A DNA stretch of 64,000 bases from Haliclona indistincta (GCA_964017065.1 OZ024788.1:9093761-9157760); one strand, 5' to 3'. Shown: positions 45,722-58,549, counted from the first letter of the stretch. Notes: a model not told the origin generated them from the sequence alone. Translations and numbers: made by a program.

Positions 45722-46617
45722 CTGGAGAAGAGAGAGGGGAGAGAGAGACACTAAACTACTACTAGCACCCTCACTACTATCACCATCACTACTATCACCA
45801 TCACTACTATCACCATCACTACTATCACCATTACTATTAATCCTTCACTACTATCACCATCACTACTGTCACCATCACTACTATCACCATCACTACTAAT
45901 CCCTCACTATCAACACTAGCACAAAGATTTGTACAGGCTTCTTGCAATGCAAGAGTACAAACCAAGTGTAAAGCATCAGGGCACACCAATGTGTTCAGTC
46001 TCTGTAGTTACTATTGTCTTTTACACACAGTGGAGAGTGATCAGAGACTACATTAGTGCATGAAGGCGATACACAAATTTTCACTTCGTCATTGCAAAAA
46101 GACAGTAAATAACCTTATCACATTGTAGTGTGTTTCTCATCAGCATGACAACAGTCATTGGCCCACCCCACCAGCAACCCGCCACCTTAATAGCAGTAAA
46201 TGGATCATGTAATAGCTAAAGAGTGATGGAAGGGTTAATAAAGGTGACTCACTGATAGTATGAACGTGGTTAGTAGCAGCACAGCTGTACTGTAGTTCAC
46301 TGTATTCACTGAGTGAGGTGAGCACTGCATACATAACATTGATTTGATAATTTTTGAAGAATAACATGACAGGTATGCAAGAGTGAGAATCCAACTGATA
46401 TCAGCTACAATGTTAAGGCAACGGAGGCAGTGCTGAGGCAACTGAGTTGCTGTATACACACTTACCCTGGAATTGGCTATTGATACTCTCTATACACTTA
46501 AGAATAGATCAAGCGACATCATCTTTAAATTTGAGGAAACCTGGAGGAAACAATAATTTAATTTAAAAGTTTTGTAACTGTGGCATGTGATGTAAACATA
46601 CTGGTATTTACCTTATA
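45722..46617. other. No gene; minisatellite and NLR 3' flank duplicate
   Basis: Contains a 15-base-type minisatellite (CATCACTACTATCAC, about 45775-45900) and the segment 46218-46325 shared with 25137-25260. The missing upstream exons of the formyltetrahydrofolate synthetase are not seen here. Confidence 0.5.
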
Positions 46618-49085
46618 TTAGAGAGCATGGTAGAAGGCTTCAAAATCTTTGTACAACTCAACATTGAAATCATCTCTTGATAGTAGGCAATTGTTAAATA
46701 ACTTAATGTAGCCACTGTGCAGCCATAGCTTCTTCACAGCACTGCTGTCTACACCCTCTATCAACAATTGGAACTGATGTTTAGTGAAAATTTTTGATTT
46801 GTTGTCAAAAGCTAGCTCCTCCATTGTCTTGTTCTGTTTGAGACCACTGGCCAGTGCTGTGAGTGATGGAGTATCTATGTCTTTCTTGCCAATGAAGAAA
46901 AGGTGTGTTATCGTGGTGCTGCTGGCAATAGCTGTGGTGAGGAGGGTGAGGTCAGTAGAGGGAATAGAGCAGCAATACAGTGCTAGTTTGTGTAGTCTGC
47001 AGTGAGGAGACTGCAGGGAGTGGATGAATGAGCTAGTGGCTTCACTGCTGAGATTGCATTCACGTAGTGACAGATAGTGGAGATTGTTCTGCTGTTGTCC
47101 TATGAACCGAGGAACAATGAATCCTTTTGAGTCATAAAATATCAAGACCTCCAACACATCACGATACAAACTAATATTCTCAAGTGTCTCATCCTGTGAA
47201 GAATCCTGTCTTTCAACCTTAAGGAAAGACAATCCTGCCAACTTTATATTTGTGTAGGATGATAATTGTAATAACCAGTGATTGATTTCACTACAAGAAC
47301 CAGTAGCATTCAAACACACTTTACCATTAGTGTGTTGCAATGCAAAGGAAGAGAACTGGTACATGTAGGTGTGGTCAGTAGTGGAAATAGTGCACTTGTC
47401 AAGAAACAGATACTCTAATTTATAGTCTTGAGAAAGCAGAGAGTGGATTAACGAGCTAGTGATTTCACTGTTTAGAATACACTTCGTCAATGATAGACTG
47501 CTAAGGCTCTTCTCAATGACTGAAGAAAAGCTATTACTATAAATATTGACAATGCTCAACCTTTCTAATGCATGAAAAAACAAATCAATCCCCTCGAGTG
47601 TCTCATTGGTTTCTTGCTCAGAAATAGACAATGTGAGTTCAATCAACTGAACCGAGCAGGATGATAATAGTGATAACCAGTGATTGATAGCACTACAAGA
47701 ACCAGTAACAGTCAAAGAAAATTTAATATCACGTGACTCATAGAATGAAAAAAGGCAAGTGTGGTGACTGTGGTTAGTAAGAGAGAGAGTGCAGTCATGC
47801 AATTTTATACTTTTATCATGCAGTTTAAACTGTGTAGACAAAAGAGAGCGAATGAGTAGGCTAATAGTTTCACTGCTGAGATGACACCTTTTGAGCCACA
47901 GAATGTGAAGATTCTTTAAACTAATCCCCTCAAGAGTTTCATCAGTTGAAGAATCTTGCAAGCCCTTGGGAACTTTCAGGTCTAGTTGAAACATTAGATT
48001 AGCATAGGATGGTAAGTACAATAACCAGTGATTGATAGCAAAAGAAGAACCTTCAGCTTCTAAACAATATTTACCATCAGTTTCTAGCAACTTAAAGGAA
48101 GAGAACTTGTAGGTGTGGTCAGTAGTACAAAAGGTACAGTCGCTAAATGACAGTACGCGCAGCAGATGGGACTGGAGGAAGCGGATCAGTGAGCTAGTAG
48201 CTTCATTGCTGAGGATACATTCTGTCAATGTCAGAAAGCGGAGATTATGATGTTGAGGTATACAACAAAAATTGATCTGAGCATTTTCAATCCACAAATC
48301 TTCCAAAATCGGATATTTATCAAAAAAGTTTTCAACTGCTGCTTCTTTATTACTGGTCATTATTTGATCGTGCTGGACAGAGCGTTTAGGAACAACTAAT
48401 GTGATAGTCGATACATGTTCACTGAATGGTGTAAGCTGTGACAAAACATTCAAATTCTCAGATAAAGATCCACTAATATCAAGTGAAACTATCCTACCTC
48501 TTACACTACCATCCTGAAGTGCTAAAGAAAGACCCCTGACTAGCTGATTAAAGTATTCATAGTTGACTGTAGCTATCTTTCCACTCCCAAGGCACTAGTG
48601 CTGTTGGCAATACAGTAACCAATGACAAACCAGTCTAGAGCAGAGCGACCACTAACAGAAATAAAGTCTCCATTTGTTACTAGAGTTGACTGAATGAGCT
48701 GTGGACACTGAGTCTCGTACAACAAATGAAGCAATGACACATCAACTGATGAATCATCTTCGCTACTATGCAGACTAGCCATCATGAGGTTAGGATCAAT
48801 ACCACTGAGTTGTGTTCTACCTGCTAGGAAGAGTACTGCCGGCCAGTGAGTAGAAGAGGAATATAAAGAATTTTGCCTTTCTTTCCATAAGATTTTTAAA
48901 ATTTCAAAGACCCTTTCGTCCAAGAATGTGTGATAGTTGTAGACTTTCACCACTGTCACATTGCTGGTAGTGCAATGCTGCAAGATATTCTTGCAATGTA
49001 AGATGAAGGCAGCATCTAGCAACTCAAAGGAAGACAACATTGAAAAGGTTCAGTCACCAAAATGACAGTTTGTTCAGTAAGGACT
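46618..49085 (-). pseudogene. NLR2: rearranged NACHT-LRR pseudogene
   Basis: The 3' part (48453-46618) is an open frame of 611 codons that encodes three full copies of the 135-residue leucine-rich module plus the terminal half-module. Upstream, the post-NACHT region (THWPAVLFLAGRTQLSGIDP, LLYETQCPQLIQSTL) continues in another frame. A one-base loss in the run GTGGAAAG near 48587 breaks it, where NLR1 and NLR3 keep a longer A run. Around 48900-49010 the LTLQEYLAA block is out of frame as well. At 49015-49085 a small LRR-type piece (AACTCAAAGGAAGACAAC, TGACAGTTTGTTCAG) is joined on the 5' side in the wrong order. The NACHT and Pro-rich parts are absent. Confidence 0.8.
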
Positions 49086-49934
49086 TGATTAGGCTATCCA
49101 TGGTGCCATGATGAGATACGTAAAAATAAATTGTACAACACGTAGAAGAAGCACATATTAAGCATGTTATGAAAAATAAACTCAGCAACAGTGCTTGATG
49201 GAGTATTTCACTTCCAAACACAGTGAACGCATGTACGTGAGCTCACTAAAACAATCACAGTCTATAGTTGGAATGAATGCAGAGTGAGCTAGTCTAGTAG
49301 TTGATGAGCAAGATATAGTCGTTTCTTGTCGAGTAATACACACAATGGTAAGTAAGAAACTAACCATCTAGAACTGGTAGAAGTGCCGGATCAAGTATAA
49401 AACTTATGCAATATGCAAGACGTAGAAAGTGGATTATTGCGGCAGAGGTAGTGAGCTAATGTCTATGTTGTTGCACTCACTGATACATACAATGGGTATT
49501 CTCAGTTGCAGCTGGCTGTCCAGTGTTTTGTGTTAAACAGTGATTATCTGTTTACTCACAGTCTCACATGGTGTCAGGTCTTTTCAATGATGCTGAGAAG
49601 TCTATCTCAATCAATAGATGCTTGAATAATATCGAGAAGCAGTTATGAGATTATGACCAACTAGTTTAATGTTTAAAGTTTGGCTAGAATTTCAAGTGCA
49701 ACAAGTAATAACAAAATAGGCCATTCTTTCGTGCTTCAATAACTCTTTCCAAACAGCTAGCAAACAAGAACTTTTATGCACCAAAACCAGACTGCTGCAC
49801 TTAAACAACTTTATATTTTTCTTAGTAGTTCAAAAAGTAGTCCAAAAAATAGAAAAGAAAAAGTATTTGTTTGTTTCAGACAGCTAACTAGTTTCTCGTG
49901 AACAATGAATTTGAAACAGGTACAACTGTCACTT
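49086..49934. other. No gene recognised
   Basis: Spacer between two NLR remnants; no coding similarity to the NLRs or other families seen. Confidence 0.45.
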
Positions 49935-50853
49935 CAGTATGAAAGAGTGAAGTATCTCTCGTACACATGATGAAAGTAATCATACCACTCAATGAACCAC
50001 TTCTTGTACCCATTATGTAGCCAGAATTTTTCACAGTACTGTTCTCTAGCAACTTCATTGGAACTGATGACTTAAAAAACCTACTGAATCAGGTCTATTA
50101 TCAACAGCTAGCTCTTTGATTGTCTTGTTCTGTTTGAGACCACTGACCAGTGCTGTGAGTGATGGAGTATCAATGCCTCTATGAATGATATCGTGGCAGC
50201 TGTACTGGTAGACTCGTATCCAGGATCTCGGTGAGGGCCTGCAGTGTGTAACACTACTGTACTGGTGGGTCCATGAGTGGTGAGGGGAGAGGATGGTGCA
50301 GTGACTAGTCTAGGATGCACAGGGATAATAGTGACTAGGAACATGAGAGAATTGAGAGGAGAGTGGGTCGGTGAATGTATCAACAATAGTGGTCTGATAG
50401 AATGGTACATATTGGATTTGATAAAAAGAAGTCTAGGTCGCTGGGAAAGAGGAGGACCACGCACCACGACTACGATAGAATTGCGAGGAGTGGATGAGTG
50501 CATGTATAAGCAGTAGTGGCTTGATAAAATGGTGCATTGAAATGATAAAGATAACGATGAGAAAGAGTGTTAAGTTGAAGTCGCCGAGTAAGGAAGTGGA
50601 AAGGATCGCGAGAAAATCGAGGATTAGTTATTGTACAGTGGGCGAGAGCATGATTTGGGTTTAGATGTTGTGATCTGAAGAATCGTGGAAAGAGGATAAT
50701 GTTAGGAGGGTATTATGGGTGTATGTAGTCTATGAGGATTCAACATTGTGATATGAAGGAATCATTGGTTCATTGTATAGTATATCGTGCAATGGTTGAG
50801 AGTGGTACATATAATGTGAGAAGTAAGAAGGATTAACAGCAACATCCCTCATG
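49935..50853 (-). pseudogene. NLR relic: N-terminus fused to C-terminus by internal deletion
   Basis: The right part (about 50853-50200) is a decayed copy of the Pro/Ser/His-rich N-terminal region of NLR3, for example PRLVTAPSSPLTTHGPTSTV and then HTAGPHRDPGYESTST. At about 50197 it joins, out of frame, the last 250 bases of the gene (TDTPSLTALVSGLKQN-type block and the end). The helical linker, NACHT and most LRRs, over 2.5 kb, are missing. Several stops and a duplicated N-terminal piece are also visible. Confidence 0.8.
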
Positions 50854-50921
50854 TGAAATTAGTTACAGATTTTCATAGAAAATACCAATAACACTAAGCT
50901 CATCATACCAGTAGTTGAGAG

Positions 50922-53900
50922 TCACCACTTCTTGTACACATCATAAGGACGATAATACCTCTCAATGACCACATTATCTCTGGAGAGAGGACAGTCACTC
51001 AAAAACTTCTTGTAGCCATTTCGTAGCCACAGTTTCTTCACAGCACTGCTGTCTACACCCTCTATCAACAATCGGAACTGTTCTTCAGTGAAAGAAGCTG
51101 AGCAACAACTATTGTTAAAAGCTAGTTCCTCCATTGTTCTGTTCTGTTTGAGACCACTGACCAGTGCTGTGAGTGATGGAGTATCAATGTATCCATCAAT
51201 GAAGAGAAGGTGTGTTATCGTGGTGCTGATGACAACGGCTGTGGTGAGGAGGGTGTGGTCAGTAGTACAAATATTGCAGTGATACAGTGCCAGTTTGTGT
51301 AGTCTGCAGTGAGGAGACTGCAGGGAGTGGATGAGTGAGCTAGTGGATTCACTGCTGAGATTACACTCTTTCAATGACAGAGTGTGGAGATTGTTCTGCT
51401 GTTGTCCTATGAATTGAGGAACGACAAAACTTGTCCAACTTTCAATTTTTAAGATCTCCAATACATCACGATATAAACTAATATTCTGAAGTGACTCATT
51501 AGATGAAGAATCTTGTTCTTTTATCTCAAGGATAGATTCAGTCAACTTTATCTTTGTGTAGGATGATAATTGTAATAACCAGTAATCGATTTCACTACAA
51601 AAACCAGTAGCATTCAAACACACTTTACCATTAGTGTGTTGCAATGTAAAGGAAGAGAACTGGTACATGTGGGTGTGGTCAGTAGTGGAAATAGTGCACC
51701 TACACAGTGACAGTTTGTTTAGTTTATAGTCTGGAGAGAGCAGGAAGTGGATGAGTGAGCTAGTGGCTTCACTGCTGAGCTCACACTTTGTCAGTGCCAG
51801 AGTGTGGAGATTGTTCTGACACAGTTCAAGGAATAGAGGAATGGAAAACGAGAAACAAGTAGTAGTATTGTTATTGTTAATGTTTAAGATCTCTAACATG
51901 TGACTAAATAAACCAATTCCCTCAAGTGTCTCATCGGCTTCTTGTTTAGTAATAGACAAGATCAATTCAGTCAACTGAACCGAGTAGGATGATAATAGTG
52001 ATAACCAGTGATTGATAGCACTACAAGAACCAGTAGCAGTCAAAGACACTTTACCATCTGTATTTTGCAATGTAAGGATGGAGAACTGGTAGCTACAGTC
52101 AGCACTGGAAATAGCGCAGTCATCTAATGAAATCTTTAGTAATTTGCAATTTGGAGACTGTAGAGAAGAGACGATTGAGGTACTGGTCTCAATGCTGAGC
52201 TTACATCTCGTGAGTGACAGAGTGTGGAGATTGGTCTGTTGTGAGATATAATGATAATAAGGAAAATTGACATCAGCCTTCTCTAGCCAAAGATCTTTCA
52301 AAAGTGGACAAGCACAGCAATCAAGGATCTTTTCATAATTTGTCTTTCCTACACTACTAACTAGATTACGGGCTGTGTTTTGTTTAGGACCAGCTAATGA
52401 AATATCAGTCACGCTTTTAGTGAAGGGATTAAGCTGTGATAGAATCTTGCAATTTCCTGACCAGGATCCACTAATATCAAGAGAGACTATCTTACCCTCT
52501 CCACTACCATCTTGAGGTGCTAACTGTAGACCCATAACAAGATGTTTAAAGTGCTTCAAGACATTGCTAGCTTTCTTTTCTATTCTCCAAGTGCTAGCGC
52601 TGTTGGCAATACAGTAACCAATGACAAACCAGTCTAAAGCAGAGAGACCACTAACAGAAATACAGTGATCACTAGTGACTAGAGTTGACTGAATGAGCTG
52701 TGGACACTGAGTCTCATACAACAAATGAAGCAATGGCACATCAACTGATGAATAAAGACTTAGTTTCAGAAGGTTAGGATCAATACCACTGAGTTGTGTT
52801 CTACCTGCTAGGAAGAGTACCGCCGGCCAGTGAGTAGCTGAGGAAGATGAAAACTTATCTCCTTTCTTTCCATATGATTCTAAAAAGTGGCGAAGAGGAA
52901 TAACACCATTCCAATTTAGAATTTGTGACAGTCGCTTTGCGCTGTCACATTGCTGGGAGAAGTGCACTGCTGCAAGATATTCTTGCAATGTAAGATGTAG
53001 AAAGTTGTGTGATGATGATATCCCAATACCTGCAGTCAGTTCCTCCTCTCTCTGCATCAGACCAAGTGTCTCTGATGGTACATTGTCATCTTCTTCATCA
53101 AACACATACTGTTGCTTCTCTATTCCCTTTGCTGCTAGTGCAGTCACTGCTTTAAGCTGCTGCTTCACATGCTCTGGTAGCTCACTCATGTCTCTTAATC
53201 TCCAGTCTCTGTCCTTGTGTACAGGATGGTGTGTGAGGTATCGTAGTAACAGAGTATGGACAAGACCTGTGTATAGTTCAGTGAGGGTCTTTGGGGCAAA
53301 CCCTTTGTCCCCATTCCGCCAGTAGCTGCAGTAAATGTCAGTCACTATGGCACATTGTAGAGGATTGAACATTAGAGAAGATGAGAATGGATGACAGGAA
53401 AGGTACTCCTTGAAATCTTCTACTAGTTCTGGGTTGTCTCCACAAGCTGAGTTGATGTACTCTTCAATGTTCTTATCTGTGAACCCCAGCACTTCTATGT
53501 GCTGGTCGATGGACTCCCGAAACTCAGAATGGAGTGTTCTAGTGGCAAGTGGTCTACTGGTCACCATTAATGTGGCCTGAAAAAGTCGCTGTCTACTCAT
53601 CAGGCGTTGAATTACAGAGCAAGATTCTGTCTGCTCAGTGGTCAGCTCATCGTATCCATCTAATATCAACAGCATTCCATTGCCATTTTGTTCAACAATT
53701 TCTTTCACTACTTGTTTGTGTATCTCAGGGTCAGGATGGTACAAGAGGTCATTGATAGTTTGTGCTGTCCTCGTGCTCCTGTCTCTCAGCTTGATAATAA
53801 CCACCACTCCCCACTCCTGCAGGATCTCTCCTCTGGCCCATTGCTTGCACAACTCAAATGCAAACGTAGTCTTACCAACCCCAGGTGCCCCCTCAACAAG

Positions 53901-55067
53901 CACACTACGAGCTACATCACCGTTTGCACACTTACAGACATTATCGAAATTTAGTTTGGTTTTCTTCTTCTGGATAGCATCAACATGACCATGCAGTCTG
54001 TCCATGATCATCTCATTCTTATCACTCTCTGTCATTCTTGTATTTACTGATTCTTTTTCTACTCAAGCAATATTAATGAACGATTTTGACTTGTACTTTA
54101 GCAGATTAGATTCTTTGTCATATACTGGAGTCGTTTTAAAAGTATATCGATCTTTAAGATAATTTGCATATCGTTTCAACCAAGGAGAAGCAGTGGTAGC
54201 AGGTGGTGGGGGAGGGGCTACTGAGGGTGAAGCAGCTGTACTGGTAGACTCGTATCCAGGATCTCGGCGAGGGCCTGCAGTGTGTAACACTACTGTACTG
54301 GTGGGTCCATGAAGAGTGGTGAGGGAAGAGGATGGTGCAGTGACTAGTCTAGGATGCTTAGGAAGAGGAAGACCATGAGAAGGTGAGTGTTGTGGTGAAG
54401 CACAGGAGGAGTAAGGAGAGGGATGAGATGGTGCAGGCCTAGAAGAAGTGGTTCCACTGTATGATGATGGTATAGTGTCTGATGATTGCCCAACATGAGC
54501 TGGAGAGAATGGTGTTGAGAGAGAGTGAGTGACATGAGATGATGAGTGGTGAGCTGTACCAGTAGTGAAGGGGTTAAGAGAAGGAGTGCCTAGTTTAGGT
54601 CGCTGAGGAAGAGGAGGACAATCTTGACTAGGATCATGAGAGAATTGAGAGGAGTGGGTGAGTGTATTAGCAGTAGTGGTCTGATAGGATGGTACATTGG
54701 AATGATAAAGAGAAGGATGAGAAGGAGTGTCTAGTCGAGGTCGCTGAGGAAGAGAATAAGTGTATCGGTAAGGATCATGAGAAAATTGAAGATTGAAGGT
54801 AGGAGTTATTGCGGAGTGAGCTAGAGCACGATGTGGGTTTGGATGTTGTGATCTGAAGTATCGTGGAGAGGTATAGTGTAGTAGAGGATAGTGTGGGTGT
54901 GGTCTCTGAGTGAAGGAGGATTCAACATTGTGATATGAAGGAATCATTGGTTCATTGTATAGTATATCGTGCAATTGTTGAGAGTGGTACGTGTAATGTG
55001 AGGAGTAAGAAGAAGGATCGACAGCAATGGAGGAGAGGTCAGGTACTGGTTGGTGTACTGTAGACAT
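50922..55067 (-). pseudogene. NLR3: full-length NACHT-LRR gene with one nonsense codon
   Basis: A single reading frame of about 1,381 codons, from MSTVHQPVP (ATG at 55067) to the stop at 50922, is interrupted once by TGA at 54065-54063, where NLR1 has a leucine codon (INIA-L-VHK). Order: Pro/Ser/His/Tyr-rich N-terminus of about 290 residues, helical segment, then (after the stop) the MTESDK block, NACHT with GAPGVGKTT, LLILDGYDEL and VTSRP, LTLQEYLAAVHF, two full leucine-rich modules and the terminal half-module. Everything else is intact, so the loss is recent, the stop is read through, or the downstream ATG (54035) makes a shorter NACHT-LRR protein. A sequencing error is possible. Confidence 0.85.
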
Positions 55068-56290
55068 AGTATCTAGTACAAGTACAGAAATAATTCGTAA
55101 AGTAGTTGTTGAATAATTGACGCATTCGTAGAATCTATCATTATGAGGTGTTTAGACATGCACAGCTGTGTATTAGCAAATACTCAAGACAACAAGTTAA
55201 GAGACAAAGGAAGTCTCACGAGAGCGAATACATTATTACATGGTTATTAATTACATGGTTATAACCACAAGTATACTGTTAGTCTGTCATTAGTGACTGT
55301 TCTATCAGATCAAACTTAACCATGGTATAAATCACGCCTGCAATACAATACAGGCACCTTCGATACAGGCATAATTAATTTTATCTTAGCATACGTGCAA
55401 GAAAACGTCAAAGACGGGCGAGATTGGTGGGTGCTTCAAATTCTATGCTGCAATAATAATAAATTATTCATCGTACACTAATAGTCAGGTTCACTAGCTA
55501 TGTAATTTTGTTCAAATTTTTGGGAGATTTGGAAAACTATATATTTTTGGAAAGCTTATAAATAAGGAGTCTGAAAATCAATGTTTGCATTTGCACAGAT
55601 GCTTGTATTGGACTTTTTTAAGCGTATTAAATGACGAGTATGAATTAGCAACTTTCAAATAATTTAACTTATAATTTATACGAAGTATAACTTATAATTT
55701 ATACGAACTTATATCTTATATGAAGGTCATTTAAAATTCAATACCTATGTATTCAGATGTAAACAATTTAGTGGTAGCAAAATAAAATTTTGATTTTATC
55801 GATTTCAGTCATTTTAGTGGCTGTTAAATAATTTAATTTTATCACGTATATTGCGTTCGATCTACTGTTATCATACAAGAACATGAAGCTGTCAGAAAGA
55901 TTAAAGCAGCAATATTGAGCCATTGAAATCCATTTATTGTAGAAGGCAACCAGCTATACAATTTCATCACACATGTGTATGTACCCAGTCAAGAAGCAAA
56001 ACAACAAAATGTACTTGTCTGGCAGCAAGAAGGAGACAGTAAAGATTCACGATCAGATTATTGACATGTGAGAGACCAAAAATCTGTATGGTCGTAAAGC
56101 TGCATGTTGATGTTGATGATAACTCCAAGAGCTGACTCCAAGAGCACTTTTGCACCATATGGATCAATGTTGCCGTGCACCGAAAAAGTTACGCTGATTC
56201 ATAACCTAGAGAAGCTGGGAAACACAGGCCAAATACATGTGTAACTGCAGGCAATAACAGTACAACTAGAAAAATTGCTGTTGTTGATGG
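55068..56290. other. AT-rich stretch, no gene seen
   Basis: Upstream region of NLR3, notably AT-rich between 55440 and 55860, with a tandem TATAATTTATACGAA at about 55670-55705. From about 55900 it may carry degraded 5' sequence of the broken gene that follows; no frame is convincing. Confidence 0.45.
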
Positions 56291-57546
56291 AATGGTTCTA
56301 GTTCAGAAGTTTGCAAAGAAGAAAGGGACACACAGTACAGTACAAGATCTAGCCAAGAGTTTTAAAGACAGGCTCACAAATCTGACAGCAGGATTCAGTG
56401 AAGTCATCTTGGTCTTTGATACATACAAACCCAACTACCTCAAAGAGAAAACTAGAGAGAAACGACGACAAGGAATAGCTCCCATATGCAATACAAGATC
56501 GCAGATGATACAGACATCAAGCATATTCCAATCGCACGGTTTCTATCACATGAAAAATCAAAAGCAGATCTAACAGACTACCTCGCCAAAGCAATCCTGG
56601 ATTGCAAAAGTAATCGATTCAGCTATTCATCACTGCAGCCTCAGGTCATACCAGAAGCAATGGGAACCTTCACTTAGAAGATAACAATCATGAAGAGGCT
56701 GACACACTTATGATCTGCCTGCATATGGCAGCAAAAGAATCACAACGATGTCCTGATGCATGCACAATTGGTATTCTTCTCTACTGATACAGATGTCTTG
56801 GTTCTGGCCGTGACACACTATGAGAAGCTCTGCAAAAAGAGATCAATTTCAATGGTTTCAGGTATGGTGGATGTTGAACCAACCAGGAGAGCATTAGGCG
56901 AAGAAAAGGCACAAGTTTTATCTACATTTCATGCTTTTACTGGAGCAGACGACATTGGAAATTTCAGGGATAGGAAAACAAGATGGTTTCAACAGTACAT
57001 GAAAGCTGATGTGAGTTTGCCAAGAGCACTCATGAAACTACCAATGGAAGGTGACTTTACACAGGAATTGAAAGATGAATTGGCTAATTTTGTTTGTTTG
57101 AGGTACTGTCCAAAGGATATCTGCATTACCTGATTTAAGATGGCTTCTGTTCTGCAAACAACTAGCTGAAAGCAACAAATTACCACCTACGCTTGGTGCA
57201 CTTAAGGAACACATTAAGCACATGCGGTTACCAAGCCGGGTATGCATGGTTCCAAGCCACCATAATGCAGCAGCAATAACCTTTTGAACCACTAAATTTT
57301 GGATACTACAAGAACACAGATGGTCAAATTTTGCCAGTCACTACAAAGGTTCTTCCTGCACCACAGGCCATCATCGAGCCAGTTAGATGCAAGTGTAAAA
57401 CTGATTGCTCTACACTAAGATGTTCATGCAGGAAGAATAATCTACCATGCACAGAACTCTGCTCATGTGACACAGGATGTGCAAATGATGAAGACAGTAG
57501 CATTGGAAATGATACGGACAGTGATGACGATGATAAAGAACAATAA
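56291..57546 (+). pseudogene. Cysteine-rich (CXC) repeat-family gene with PIN/XPG-like core, frame-broken
   Basis: Successive frames carry VILVFDTYKPNYLKEKTREK, then IKHIPIARFLSHEKSKADLT, then FFSTDTDVLVLAVTHYEKL and FHAFTGADDIGNF, and finally a cysteine-rich end, EPVRCKCKTDCSTLRCSCRK with NLPCTELCSCDTGC (57380-57480), resembling tesmin/TSO1-type CXC motifs. The STDTDVLVLA block resembles the acidic strand of PIN/XPG-type nucleases (inference). Proteins of this layout occur in many copies in invertebrate genomes and behave like mobile or viral-type repeats. At least three frame changes (about 56480, 56675 and 57130) and a stop before the CXC part show that this copy is dead. I cannot name the family with certainty. 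Confidence 0.55.
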
Positions 57547-58549
57547 AATTAGTAATAGTTGCCAAAAATTCTTTTTCTGTTGCTATTTGAGTTTTTGATC
57601 ACTTATTACATATTATCATGTTTGAAAACCATCTCTGTGTGAAGTGAAATAGGATCATGATTTCTGTTAATTAGTATTAATTAGGTAGCCATTTTAAGTC
57701 CCCGAAAGGTGGCCAAATGATGCAAACATTGATTTTTGGATTCCTCATGTCATAAGCTTTTCAAAAATATAATGGTTTACTAATCTCCACAAAATTTGAA
57801 CGAAACTGTTTTCATGAACATAGTGAACCTGACTATAATGACGCATTTCCTTACACGCTCCACCGCTGTCGGCGAGAGAGCAGCAACTATTGCTTGCATT
57901 GTTCTCGAAACATTTTGCCCCACCTTCGACTACTAATTTCTGGAAAGTCACTGTGAGCCATCTACGTTATCCCAAGCTGGTGTTACAGTCGAGATGGGTG
58001 GGTCTGCATGATGTCGTGTAAATTGATATGATGTCATAAACATGGCGCTACTGTATTAGCCTCAATGGAGAGAACGCCTAATAACTTGACTATCAACATT
58101 TTCCTGCGCTTGACCTTGCAAACTCTACAAATGCACTAAGCGATATATAGTAGCAGAACACTAATAATTTCAAAAGTGGCAGCTCTAAGCTGGAAGCACT
58201 GTATATAAAGAAAGTTTGAAACTTCGATGTTTTCTATACCCGCCACCTTACTTCGTGAATAGCTAGAATTAGCCACCGTATAAACGTTTATTTCGTAAGA
58301 ATTATATTTTAGTCCAGTGATGAAATTAACCAAAATGAATCTTTATATATCCATCCTTGAGTGCTTGCTTGAGTTGCATATACAGTAGTCTGTCTGTGGG
58401 TATATGAATGGGGTTTTTGATTGATGCCTGAGTCTAGCCCAGCTAACTATATTATGGTCAAGATGATCAACTTAATGGTCTGGCTTCTAATTACATTACT
58501 CTGTAACCAATGGCAACTAAAAAGTTCCAACTGTACATGGAGCACTATT
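57547..58549. other. No gene recognised
   Basis: Contains a single MITE-end motif (CCGCCACCTTA, 58241) shared with 45425-45511. Open frames are short. Confidence 0.45.
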
